Source: Ptychodera flava
Lineage: Eukaryota; Hemichordata; Enteropneusta; Ptychoderidae
Reading direction: 5' to 3'
Assembly (NCBI RefSeq): GCF_041260155.1
Contig: NW_027248377.1
Span: forward strand, 404,501 to 468,500
Length of the DNA stretch: 64,000 bases
Made by a program: the position numbers and the translations under genes. This document shows, piece after piece, positions 22,304-34,004 of this stretch. Below the pieces are notes generated by a model. The model worked only from the letters and a program-made list of their open reading frames with translations. It did no database searches and was not told where the DNA came from. Each line of letters begins with the position of its first letter. Position 1 is the stretch's first letter.

Positions 22304-24339
22304 GTAAGAGAATCCCATCACTCTGAGGAGTGTCACATCAGAGAGTATCATCAACATCTGTAAATCTTAATTGTTATCACATTCACTAACCATGAAACCT
22401 GTGAAATGTGTTGTATGTCCTTGTCAGTTGTGTTGGTTTTGCATGGCATCTAAGGTACAATTCAAAATATGTGTGTGCCTACTTTTAATGTAAGTGTTCA
22501 TTAATTTACATGGTAGCCTCAAAACATTCCTTGAAATATTTTGGATTACAAGTAAGATATGTATTAATTACGTATTGTTATCACATAATTTTAAGTCATC
22601 AAGTTTGAAAACAATTAAGTACAACATGCAGAGGTGGAAGATGTCAGTTAGTTTCATTTCTCGCAATTCCTGAATCTTTAATTATTAATTGTCAACATAA
22701 TATTTGGTGTCGTAGTTTGACACAGCTCAAAATTTCATTTCAATCTAGAGGAAAGGTATTTGGGAATTATCTTACCCATGATTATTCTATCAGAAATTCC
22801 TGGATGTGAACGTGTTTATTTTTTGATATAATTCCAATGAGTGCTTGGTGTATATGGGATGGAGGCAAGTTGTCAGTGAGTATAGACTGCTGACTGCAGT
22901 CATTGAGTGGCTGTTTAGTGGCTGTCAATGAGCATTGACTATTGACTTGCTGTCAGGGAGCAGATTTGCTAGCTGTCAGGGAATTTATCGTGTACTGAAT
23001 GTCAATGAGTATACTTTATACTGTCTTAAGTTTGAGTGGACTACTCTCATTACCAGTTAGTGTACAAGTACTGATAGACTGTCAGTGGATAGACTATTGG
23101 CAGATTGATGAGTATGTTGACTGTCAGTGAATGAACTCATTGACTGGCTGGCTGTCAGTGAGTATACTTTATACAGTCTTAGTTTGAGTGGACTGTTTTC
23201 TCATTACCAATTAGTGTACTAGTAATAACAGACTGTCAGTGGATGGACTATCTGCAGATTGATGAGTATACTATATTGACTGCCAGTGAATGAACTACTC
23301 ACTGGCTGGCTGTCAGTGAGTATATACTGTGGCTGTCAGTGAGTATATACTGTCTTAGTTGGAGTGGACTGTTTTCTCATCACCAGTTAGTGTACAATTA
23401 CTGATATCGATAGACTGTCAGTGGGTAGACTATAGGCAGATTGATGAGGTATGTTATATTGACTGTCAGTGAATGAAATACTGACTGACTGGCTGTCAAT
23501 GAGTAGACTTGATGTAGGGGATAGTGAGCAAATTAATATATTTATTATTTATGATAGTATATTAAACATTTTTATAAACAAACTGGAGGTGTCTCAGTGT
23601 GTGCTTATCATAAAGTAATCAGCTGCTGCTGACTATAATCTTCCATGTTAGTGATCCATGGAAATAACAAATAAAAGGGAGTAAACCAAGGACTGGCAAC
23701 TGACGTGCATTATTAAATAGGACATAGAGATAGCAAGTCGTAGCTGTACATATATTGACACTGTTTTAGCTTTTTTTTAACAATGTTTAACATATTATAG
23801 TTATCTATCATAATTAATAAATGAGTGTATATTGCTCACAATTTTCTGTGCTATTGAAAGACTATCAGTGAGTGAGCTAATGACTGACTGTCATTGTGCA
23901 GAATGTGACTGTCAATGAGTAGACTATATTTCATCTTCATAGAATAGCAGCTGTCATTGAGTCATCTACTGATGACTGTAACAATGTAGACCTGAGTTGA
24001 CAATTGACTTCATGTAGACTGTATTAAGACTATCAGTGAGTGAACTAGTGACTGACTGTCATTGTGTACCGGTAGAATGTATTGACTGTCAATGAGTGGA
24101 CTATATTGTCTTCATAGATTGTCATTGAGTCATCTAGTGATGACTGTCAGAATGTAGACTTGAGTAGACAATTAACTCCTAGACTGTTAGAACAACCAAT
24201 ATTTATGTAAATGTGACATGATTAGTGACTGTAAAAACTGTGCCATGATAAATCATTTCATTGAACATGATATTTTTCTGACAGTATATTAATATCAAAC
24301 TTAAATTTGTATCATTGATCATTCAATGCTTTATTTCAG
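22304..24339 (+). repeat. Intron with degenerate GACTGTCAGTGAGT minisatellite
   Basis: After about 350 bases of duplicated intron unit, 22860-23520 and 23850-24190 hold irregular repeats built on GACTGTCAGTGAGT and GACTGTCATTGAGT. No coding region is supported. Confidence 0.7.
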
Positions 24340-24360
24340 GACGGAGAGAAGCATATGAAG
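24340..24360 (+). CDS. Host gene microexon 4 (21 nt)
   Basis: Between CTTTATTTCAG and GTAAGAGAATCC. Phase 0 encodes DGEKHMK. Splice signals and flanks are nearly identical to microexons 2 and 3. With a length of 21 it can be included or skipped without changing the frame. Confidence 0.65.
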
Positions 24361-24625
24361 GTAAGAGAATCCCATCACTCTGAGGAGTGTCACATCAGAG
24401 AGTATCATCAACATCTGTAAATCTGCATTCTCATTCACTAACTATGAAACCTGTGAAATGTGTTGTATGTCCTTGTAATCAGTGTTGGTTTTGTATGGCA
24501 TTTAAGGTACAATTTAATATGTGTGACAGTGTGTACCTGCATTTAAAGTAAGTGCTCATTAATTTACACGATACATCTAGTGACGACTGTAACAATGTTG
24601 ACTCGAGTTGACATTCATGTAGACT

Positions 24626-25372
24626 GTAAAACTGTCATTGAGTGGACTGTTGACTAAATGACATGACTATTTAGCGACTATCTGTAAAACTGTCATTGAA
24701 TGGACTGTTGACTAAATGACAAGACTATTTAGTGACTATCTGTAAAACTGTCATTGAGTGGACTGTTGACTAAATGACAAGACTATTTAGTGACTGTCTG
24801 TAAAACTGTCATTGAGTGGACTGTTGACTAAATGACAAGACTATTTAGTGACTATCTGTAAAACTGTCATTGAGTGGACTGTTGACTAAATGACAAGACT
24901 ATTTAGTGACTATCTGTAAAACTGTCATTGAGTGGACTTGACTAAATGACAAGACTATTTAGTGACTATCTGTAAAACTGTCATTGAGTGGACTGTTGAC
25001 TAAATGACAAGACTATTTAGTGACTGTCTGTAAAACTGTCATTGAGTAGACTGTTGACTAAATGACAAGACTTTAGTGACTGTCTGTAAAACTGTCATTG
25101 AGTGGACTGCTGACTAAATGACAAGACTATTTAGTGACTATCTGTAAAACTGTCATTGAGTGGAGTGTTGACTAAATGACAAGACTATTTAGTGTCTGTC
25201 TGTAAAACTGTCATTGAGTGGACTTGACTAAATGACAAGACTATTTAGTGACTGTCTGTAAAACTGTCATTGAGTGGACTGTTGACTAAATGACAAGACT
25301 ATGTAGTGACTATCTGTAAAACTGTCATTGAGTGGACTGTTGACTAAATGACAAGACTATTTAGTGACTATC
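24626..25372. repeat. 58-bp minisatellite, about 13 copies
   Basis: The unit contains AAAACTGTCATTGAGTGGAC, TGTTGACTAAATGACAAGAC and TATTTAGTGACTATCTGT. Most copies are 58 bases; a few lost 2-4 bases (for example GGACTTGACT for GGACTGTTGACT). Substitutions are rare, so the expansion is recent. Confidence 0.93.
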
Positions 25373-27329
25373 TTTAATTGGACTGTCAGTGAGTAGACTT
25401 ATCATTAACTGATTGCCGGGGCAAATTGAACATCTGTCATTATGAGTATAGACTGCAGGTGACTGTATTGTAGTCAGTGAATGGACTGTTGATAATAATT
25501 AAATATTGTTTGAATCTTCCTATCAAATGAAAGAGACCATTAATCATGACATTTAATTCACATTGTAATTTCTATGTCAATGATTTACAATGATCATTGT
25601 TCCAGCATTGAGGCACAGTTTGTTCAAATTCTCAAGATCACTTCAAATCTGTGATTGTTTTCATTTCCTGTGGTTGATTATGTGAACACTAAAAATTTCA
25701 TTGAAGATGATTTAAAATAAAATTACATAAATTGTATCACCATAGGTAGTGGAATTAGACAATAGCAAATTTTGTGTCCTGAAAGATATTGTTAGAAGCA
25801 ATTTTCATGAGACTCAATATGGAACATTATTATGACCTTGGGTTAAGGTGGTTATTAATTGTTCAGTGAATAATACTGCAATATCAAACCATTTAATTCT
25901 GGCACCTTCAATTTCATAAAGACTTTGGGTTCAGGTACTTTTTATAATTTTATTGGTACCATGCATAATAAGGACACGTTAAACCATTTCTCTAGCATAG
26001 GCACATGTAACGTTGATGTGAAAACTTATATCAACATTAAATAATATGGTAGTCTTAAAATGTGCTTGTAATTCTCAATCATTTTGGAGTAATTGTTGCA
26101 AGTGAGACAATGACATAGGTCAGAATACTGAAAGTCTTCATAGTAGGGTACAATACTAATTACCAATACTTTCTTATATGTACCAACTTTAATGTATTCT
26201 GTTCACTGCTAAAAATGTTGTGCAAATATGAAATTCAAAAGTGTGTATCAAGTTCAAGTTTTTGAAGTGCTCCTGATCCTTACAAGGAACACTTAAAAAC
26301 CTGCTGAACACAAAATTCCAAAGTCAAACAGTTTAGCCATCAAAAGTTATCACTGATGATACCTTGTTTAGTTGTTCATTTTGATGAAAACAATATATAA
26401 ACTTGAAATTTTAACTGAATTCTGAAGGTTTAGTAACATCTCACACATCAATAGTGTTTTTTTGAAATCACTATTCAAGAATCTTTCATTGCTAAGTGTT
26501 ATATTGTAAATTCTTGAGTTATATATGTGCATTACCCAATGGTTTGTTACTATATACACTGTCCCTTGACCTTACACCGATTGGTGGAAGGATGGTGCTT
26601 TATCTCAATATGACAGTACCAGAGGAATCCTGTAATTGAACAGTATGGATTTAAGATCGCTGTCCCGGGTAAAAACTTTCAAGACGACTCTTGCATTTTA
26701 ATTCCTGGCACTATATTTAACCTCAAAGTCCACACTGTTAGTTCATAGACATTTACTTTGTTATGACCACAGACCTTTATTCATATTTACCAAAACTTTC
26801 ATCTGTAGCTAAAATGTCAAAGTGTTTTTCAAAAGGTTGCAATCAGTGCAGTTTTAATACTCTTGAGGGAAAATATGGAATATTTCAACTATTAATTTAG
26901 GCACCTTTTGAATGAAATTGATCACAATTGTGATATTACTTTGCCCTTTTAGCATCAAAGAGGTACTGCATGTTTTGTATGGAAGGTGTCCTTGCTTTGA
27001 ATCCAATGCTGTTTATGTAAAAAGTATTAGTTAAAGAGCATTATCAAAAAATAGCAGTGAGAAAATAGGTCTTAATCATATAAAATGGATGAATACTAAA
27101 AAGTAATTTCTGAAGTGTAATTCTGTCAAAAATAGTGTCAAGCAATCTGCTTCTGTAGAGATAACTTGCCCGTGTAGATATATATAAAAGAGGAGATCAT
27201 TACCAATTAATGCTTAGACTCTCGTCCAAGCTAGTTAAAAAATCTAATAATATCCCAAACACTAAAAATATTAAGAACAAACTATGTTTGTCTGTAGTGT
27301 TTGAGTATCAGTAAAAAATTACCTTTAGA
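25373..27329 (+). other. Host intron, nothing recognised
   Basis: AT-rich with only chance-level ORFs. No paired splice sites bound a credible exon. Confidence 0.5.
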
Positions 27330-27471
27330 TATTATTCCCTAATATTTTTCTTCGTTCAGCGAAGGAAAATATGAGTGACGTAATGACCGTGTCACCACGA
27401 GTAGAAGACGAGTGGTGACACGGTCATGAGTATTTTCCGAGCTGAACGAAGAAAAATATTAGGGAATAATA
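27330..27471. mobile_element. 142-bp foldback element
   Basis: The arms are near-perfect inverted copies: TATTATTCCCTAATATTTTT followed by CTTCGTTCAGC, then GACCGTGTCACCAC, mirrored on the right with a short loop. Such snapback structures are typical of MITEs. Confidence 0.75.
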
Positions 27472-27474
27472 TAC

Positions 27475-28192
27475 TTATCACATGCACAAGCCAAGAATAC
27501 GTTATTTTTCGCAAAATAAAATAAGTTTTCCATGACGATTCCGCGTTTAAACTTTTGAACTACTTTAGGAATATTATCAGTACGCGGTGCACAAGTTGTC
27601 AATCATTTCCAGTCGTCCATCGTGTGCGTTAGCGCTCATGTTCGTTCGTGTGTGGAGCAAATGACAGCTCTCGGTATACACATAGGCTACCTTCCGCAAA
27701 GTTATACTCTATTTCAAAGATAGCATAGTCCTAGAAATTTATCACAGACGAAGATTCGCTATTTTTCGGGAACAAATATCGACTGAATCTCGACGGCGCA
27801 AACACTGTAAACGTCGCGCCTGACCCTGTTTGCAATGCGTATGGAACCCACGGTATACGCGACCAGCTTCGAGTTCGTTGTTTCCGCAAATTATTCACGT
27901 AATTCCTTCGGAATATACAGGCGGTACACTCTTGTGTTTACATTGTTCGGATTATTAATGTCGTAGTCTGTGAAAATATCGATTTCATTACTTGACTTTT
28001 GATCGTGGGAGAAACATCGGCCGCCATGTTGTTTGTTTACATATTTACGAGCACACCGAAGATCGACAAAAAAAAGGTCCGACGCACCAAAATTGATGAC
28101 ATAGACGCAGGTTGTCGTGACGTAGAACGACCAGAGAATAAATCCCGTATTTTTTGTTCGGAGACGACAAACTTGGCTTGTGCATGTGATAA
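27475..28192. mobile_element. Possible 718-bp TIR element, CpG-bearing
   Basis: A perfect 21-base inverted repeat, TTATCACATGCACAAGCCAA plus G, bounds the segment. The interior is unusually rich in CpG for this window and holds an ORF from 27999 (131 aa) without a recognisable domain. No target duplication is evident and the 142-bp foldback abuts its left end, so the boundaries are uncertain. Confidence 0.5.
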
Positions 28193-29236
28193 CACAGTGT
28201 GTTCAATGGTAGATGTCAGTGAAGGAATTACAGAGCTGATGCCATTCTTTCTATTCCATGTGAATGTACCTTTGATATTACTGAAGTTGCTGTTCATTTT
28301 CAGAATGGAAAAGAAAATGGGAAGCATGGGTATCCTTTTTAGCACTTTACACTGTATGAACATTGAAGAAAATGTAAATGGTTTATATATTTGACGAAGC
28401 CATTGTTACGGTATTAGATCTGAGAACAATTAATCTCATGTTGCACATGTGAATATATTAGAATTTACTTTGAGCATACTTGGGAAAATATAATTTTGTT
28501 ATTTTGTTTGTAAAGAAAGCTGTTAATTGACACTGGTGCACTAAAAACAAATTAAGCTGAAAGACAAAAGTCTCTTGACATTTAACATCAGTTATAACAT
28601 GTATTTATATGAGACTGAGTAATTTCTAAAGCACTTTAATTTAGTGATATTATCAACAATTTTGATAATCTGTGCTGCAGCTTCATCTCTGATTAAGACA
28701 TGATAGGGATTAACTCTATCACTGACACAAATAATATTTGAATTATCCGTCCGATAACGTAAGGGGGCATAGGTGGACATAACACATCAAAGTTTGCTAA
28801 AACTCACTACTTTGCAAAGATTCACTATATTCCATTTACTAGTTTACATATATGTAGTAATATCAAAGTATTAGTCAGGTTCACCTTTTAGCAAGTATTC
28901 ATAAGTTTGGTTTGACAGAAGTGAGAATACATGCAAATTATTCAATGTCCTACTTTCTTTATTCTCCAGTTTTCAGCATTTTAAAAGAATATAACTCCAA
29001 TTTGGCCAGGTAAAATTTTGTGAAATTTCGCAGGTTTGTTTGGCGATAAAGTTCCTACACTTTGAAAAAGAGTTGTTTAAATTTTGCTTATCACTATTTT
29101 AATCACTTTTTGAATGTCTGTCTTTCAAATCCATGCCGTTTAAGAATGAGGATTGATAATGCCAGACAAAATTGTTCTTTTTTTCACATGAACTATAGCT
29201 TCAAATGATGTTAAATTACAAAGTAATGCCAATTTT
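28193..29236 (+). other. Host intron, nothing recognised
   Basis: AT-rich; no repeat or exon was identified. Confidence 0.5.
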
Positions 29237-29750
29237 TAGTCCCCATGGACACTGTCCGGGGACTTATAGGTTTGGTCATGTCCGTACTTGCGTGCGTCCG
29301 TGCGTCCGTGCGTCCGTCTGTCCGTCCGTTCACGCAGATATCTCAGACATGCCCAGGTAAATTTCTTTCAAACTTTGCACAAGGATAGTACCCTACCCCA
29401 TACAGATGCACGTCGATTTGATTCACAATGCGATGAAATTTGGCCGTGTTAGAGGACTTTTTAGTTTTCACCTCCATAGACTCCCATGTACTGTATAAGG
29501 CAGTCTCCGTAGGCTCCCATGTATAAGGCAGTCTCCATAGACTCCCATGTATAAGGCAGTCCATAGACTCCCATGTATAAGGCCAAGAAAAATAAAAATT
29601 TAGTTTCTCATCATATTCATATTGCAAAAAGTATGCAGTGACAGAGTTTTTAGTCCCCACGGATGAAGTCCAGGGTGCTTATTGATTGGGTCATGTCCAT
29701 CCGTGAGTCCATCCAATCACACAGATATCTCAGATATTTTGACAAAATGT
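29237..29750. repeat. TAGTCCCC repeat pair, GTCC microsatellite and 28-bp minisatellite
   Basis: TTTTAGTCCCCATGGAC (29236) and TTTTAGTCCCCACGGAT (29648) start two related modules, each ending near CAGATATCTCAGA. The first carries a CGTCCGTG/GTCC-rich microsatellite (29293-29332). Between them, 29470-29584 has about four units of CATAGACTCCCATGTATAAG plus GCAGTCTC. Confidence 0.75.
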
Positions 29751-30556
29751 CAGCGTTTCCGTTACAATTTCAAAACTTGCGTACGATTTTACGCAACTGG
29801 GTTTTTATTTGCGTAAAATGTATCGAAAATGCGTACGGTAGGAATTGGTATCTGAAGTGAGTTGGGCAGTCTTTTCTGTAGATCTTGGAGGGGATTACCT
29901 TTAATGCGCATGCTCTATTAACAAAAAACAATAGCCTGGGGGCTTCAAGTATATGCAGCTGAACGCTTGCAATGCCGCGCGATGTGTCCCGTATATGATC
30001 GTTGAGCAGCCTAATGACTTCATGTTCAAAGAAAATACTTTCTGACTACGAAATTAGTGTTTTCAAAGGGCCAACAAAAAGCAGATACTGATCAATGTCC
30101 AGCGGGACCTCTCAGAATGCAACCCAACAGAGTCTAAATCGTCACCCGTAAACACTTTCCAAGTATGCGACAAAATAACCATTAACTGTATTGTGTTACC
30201 AACAACGAAGACTCAATCGATTCTCGAATTTTTTGCATCTGTAGTGTCATTGTCTGTACAGAACTGATTGACATGATGCTTTGTGATGATGAAATACAAT
30301 GTTGCATAAAGATTTGCGGTCCGCTAAAGTCTAAAATGTTGCAATATCATGATAAATGTCACTTGCAAGCAGGTGCATATGTTCTACTGTTGTCCTGCAT
30401 TGAACCACGTTCAGACAATGTAGTGTGGGCAAAGTACGTCGTGTCATAATGTGGCATTTCTCAATGCGTATTAGTTTACGCAGTCATGATTTTTTTTGCG
30501 TATTTAAGAACAATTTTGTGTAAAATACGCAGGATTTTGCGTTAACGGAAACACTG
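29751..30556. mobile_element. 806-bp hAT-like MITE
   Basis: The ends are CAGCGTTTCCGTTA and (reverse complement of the right end) CAGTGTTTCCGTTA, which match the CAGTGTTTC-type termini known for hAT elements. AAATGT lies on both sides, a shortened form of the 8-bp hAT duplication. Subterminal GCGTA motifs recur in both arms. No transposase is present. Confidence 0.72.
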
Positions 30557-30583
30557 AAATGTCCTTGGTGACCTTTGACCTCA

Positions 30584-30646
<63 letters not shown>

Positions 30647-32600
30647 ATAAGTACCCTTATACCCTCATACCCTTCATGTATGGTATGATGGGACAGCTTA
30701 TGACGCCACATATTGTACCTCATAAATTATGTGCATATCTAATTTGAGCGAGCCAATAGAGCTAGAGGTCTGATTTTTGGTATATAGCGATAACTTAGCA
30801 ATACAATTTTTTTGACAAAATATCATGTGACCTCGGTGACCTTTGACCTCAAATATACATATTTGTCCATAACTCAGTAACCACAAGTGCTACACCCTTC
30901 ATATATGGTATGATGGGACACTTTATGATGCCACATATTTTACCTCATTAATTATGTGCATATCTAATTTTGAGCAACTCAATAGAGCTAGAGGTCTGAT
31001 TTTTGGTATATAGCGATATCTTAGCAATACAATTATTTTGACAAAATGTCACATGACCTCGATGACCTTTGACCTCAAATATACATATTTGACCATAACT
31101 CAGTAACTACAATAGTCTCACATGCAAGACCTCGAAACCTGCGTGCGGCGCGAGCGGCGAAGCCGCCAGCAGCGAGTAACCGCAGGTTACGAGGTCTGGC
31201 TAGAACCGACGTGCTATAGTAACTGTCCAATAGAATGCTTCGAAAATCGGCTGGATGAAAGAGTACATCTGTTGTTTATTCATGAATGTAGGTGGAGCGT
31301 CTAAAAATAGCCTTTTGAATTTGACTGAATGATTGTGTCATTCATCTAGGAATGTTTCATTCGAAGTAAACTGCCTTACGTTGACCTCAGACAGTACGGC
31401 TTCATGAAATCACGGTTACGCTATCCCCAGTAGCCATGATGAAAAAAATCTGCAAAAATGATCTATGCCGTCGAAGAAAGTGGTGATGGACAGCCTGAAA
31501 CTGAAGCAGGAGGTAGCCATGACAGATTATCTGGACGGAGACGATGTTTCCGTGGATTTGCCGACAAGATATGGCCAATCTCTAATTTTAAGATTGCTCC
31601 AGCCTTGCTTCAATGCTTGTGATTGCATTTTGTTGATCGTCGACATCCTCTATGGAGTTTGCTCTTTCGTTTTGCTCCGCTCAAACGAAGCTCAGATTTT
31701 GGCCCCATTCAACTGCCCATGAGCTGGTGGTAAATGGCCTCACAAATAAATTCTCGCCGTAGATTTTCGCTTGAGTGTTTTTTCGGCACAGATATGTGAA
31801 AAGTGGTGGACAAGTACAGTGAAAATGCGTTATGGCCGTCTGTACGCGGTGGTCCAAAGTTATACTTTTATTAGCATAGGAAAGACAGCCCACTTTTGAC
31901 GTCATCACATTCCTGAGCAGTTGGTTCTTGCCAGACCTCGTAACCAGCGGTTACTCGCTGCTCGCGGCTTTGCCGCTCGCGTCGCATGCAGGTTCGAGGT
32001 CTTGTATGCGAGACTATAACTACAAGTGGTACACCCTTCATATATGGTATGATGGGGGACCTTATGATGCTTCATACTGTACCTCATTAATTATGCGTAT
32101 ATCTAATTCTGAGCAAACCCATAGAGCTGGATGTCTGATGTTTGGTATATAGGGATAACTATAGGATAGAAATTTTTTGACCAAATGTCACGTGACCTCG
32201 ATGACCTTTGACCTGAAATATACGTCTATGTCGATAAATACGTAACCACAAGTGCTATGTCCTATATATTTAGGAGGATGGGAGACCTTGTGACAACACA
32301 CGCTTTACCTCATTAATTATGCACACATCTCATTCTGGGCAAGGGAATAGAGCTAGAGGTCTTATTTTTGGCATATAGGGATTAATTAGCAATACAATTT
32401 TTTTTCAAAATGTCACGTGACCTTATGACCTTTGACCTTGATTATACATATATGTGCATAACTCAGTAACCACAAGTTCTATACCCTCCAATTCTAATAG
32501 GATATTAGACCTTACGATGTCACATCTTGTACCTCATTATTATGTGCATATGTATTTCTTGGCTGGCCAATACAGCTAGAGGTCTGATCTTTTTCCCCAA
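30557..32600. repeat. About 230-bp tandem repeat, five units
   Basis: Units share TGACCTTTGACCTCAAATAT, CATAACTCAGTAACCACAAG, CCTCATTAATTATGTGCATA and AATAGAGCTAGAGGTCTGAT, starting near 30560, 30830, 31060, 32190 and 32425. The third is split by the 904-bp element. The first contains an (AT)n run (30588-30641). Confidence 0.88.
31113..32016. mobile_element. 904-bp TIR element with 9-bp target duplication (MULE-like)
   Basis: TIRs of about 95 bases begin TAGTCTCACATGCAAGACCT on the left and TAGTCTCGCATACAAGACCT on the right (reversed). TAACTACAA is duplicated at 31104-31112 and 32017-32025. A 9-bp duplication with long TIRs suits Mutator-like elements. The interior ORF at 31465-31722 (85 aa) is not recognised, so the element is non-autonomous. 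Confidence 0.85.
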
Positions 32601-32750
32601 TTTAGAACCATAACTTAGACATGCCTCATGTGTTTTAAATTGGGAACAATGACATAGACCTATGTGCCCATAGATCTCATCATATACACTTCAGTGATAC
32701 TTCTTAATGACCACATATCCCTGCCCCATCAAGACTAATACTCCTATTAC

Positions 32751-32769
32751 CACAGGGAACTTAGTAATC

Positions 32770-32804
<35 letters not shown>

Positions 32805-33172
32805 GATGGTGGTGATGATGATGATGACGATAATAAAAAATATTAAAAAACAATGTCTCATTCCTTGCTGTTGTTTGTCGATGTTGTAGATAATTGTAAA
32901 AGAAAACTGTAATCGTGATCAAAAAACGACGTAGGTCGCCCAACGTCACTCCCGTCCTATTATATTGTATAATAGGACGGGAGTGACGTTGGGCGACCTA
33001 CGTCGTTTTTTGATCACGATTACAGTTTTCTTTTACAATTATCTACAACATCGACAAACAACAGCAAGGAATGAGACATTGTTTTTTAATATTTTTTATT
33101 ATCGTCATCATCATCATCATCACGACCATCAACAACAACAACAACAACAACAAGATTACTAAGTTCCCTGTG
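32751..33172. mobile_element. 422-bp near-perfect palindromic element
   Basis: The arms (32751-32964 and 32968-33172) are near-perfect reverse complements around a 3-base loop. They differ chiefly in the number of GTT/CAA triplets (about 12 against about 8). Termini CACAGGGAAC/GTTCCCTGTG are flanked by the direct repeat CTATTAC (32744-32750, 33173-33179). It looks like a foldback DNA transposon; the CAGGG-type end hints at hAT but the family is unresolved. Confidence 0.85.
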
Positions 33173-33179
33173 CTATTAC

Positions 33180-33869
33180 AAGTGGGGACTATGTCATTGT
33201 CAATGACTTGTTTTTTATATAATAAATTGATTAATATATACATCCCTTCATCCTCTGAGCACACTATTGCTACCATACTATATTGAGATTTTCTGTTTTT
33301 TAAAATATGAGGGGTTATCATGACATCTTTGATGATAAATATTGCCTTGAAAAAAGTTTGTTGTTAAGAGCAGTGCCTCCTTCATTTTATTGTAATTGTT
33401 TCAACTTTGATTGTATTTTTCCCAAAATTCTTACAGCTCTGGATGAAAATTACAGATTGTATTCATTATATAATTCTAGACTAGTGAAGGCTATCTTGAT
33501 CATATTTTTTTCATGGTATATATTTTTAGTATGGTCAGATTTCAAAAAAAGATGCCAGAAGCTGTTAGTTATGTTTCATTTTAAGGGTTTGTATACTATA
33601 TAGGCGTTGACTGTGTAATTCAAGATGTAGTTTTTAATTTGCTCATTCACTGTGATAACATTTTTCTTGAATTTTGTATATTTAACCCATAAGTGATTTG
33701 AATGCATGAGACCAGACAAAATGCTTTCGTTTCAAGACGGTGATAATTTAGCCACATTAGTCATGAGTCAAAACTGAATGTTAGGTGCATTTTTATTTGA
33801 TTTGTGTAACATCCAGTACTTGCGTATTATGCAATTTGGTTATTATACTTAACCACAAATCACTTAAAG
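33180..33869 (+). other. Host intron, nothing certain
   Basis: An ORF at 33307-33603 has an acceptor-like TTCTTACAG inside it but no donor in a usable position. I do not call it an exon. Confidence 0.45.
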
Positions 33870-34004
33870 ACAAGCATGGAAGCCTCTGCTGATGATTTAG
33901 AAGCTGCCAATATTCAGATACAGACAATGAAAGCTGATGCAGAAGAACAAACAGAAAAACTCAGTAAAGAAATGGATATTATCAGTGAACAACTTAAAAT
34001 TAAG
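33870..34004 (+). CDS. Host gene exon (135 nt, coiled coil)
   Basis: Reads TSMEASADDLEAANIQIQ and so on for 45 codons in phase 0, ending ISEQLKIK before GTCAGG. Hydrophobic residues recur with heptad-like spacing among many Glu/Lys, typical of a coiled coil. The acceptor (CACTTAAAG) is weak, and an exon start 30 bases later (after GATTTAG) is possible. A second donor 5 bases downstream (CAGGTATAT) would put a stop early in the next exon, so the first donor is preferred. Confidence 0.68.

Noticed and set aside
24626..25372. Possible CRISPR-like array
   Set aside because: Units are contiguous 58-bp minisatellite copies without unique spacers, and the window is eukaryotic.
27999..28394. 131-aa ORF in the CpG-rich TIR segment as a gene
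   Set aside because: It crosses the right TIR and has a near-complete antisense ORF; I could not support a coding role.
30484..30747. ORFs with (Tyr-Ile)n
   Set aside because: Translation of the (AT)n microsatellite.
32707..33162. ORFs with polyGln, polyHis and polyLeu
   Set aside because: Translations of the triplet-bearing palindromic element, mirrored on the two strands.
33307..33603. 98-aa ORF with an internal acceptor-like TTCTTACAG
   Set aside because: No donor in a compatible position and no conserved character; not called an exon.
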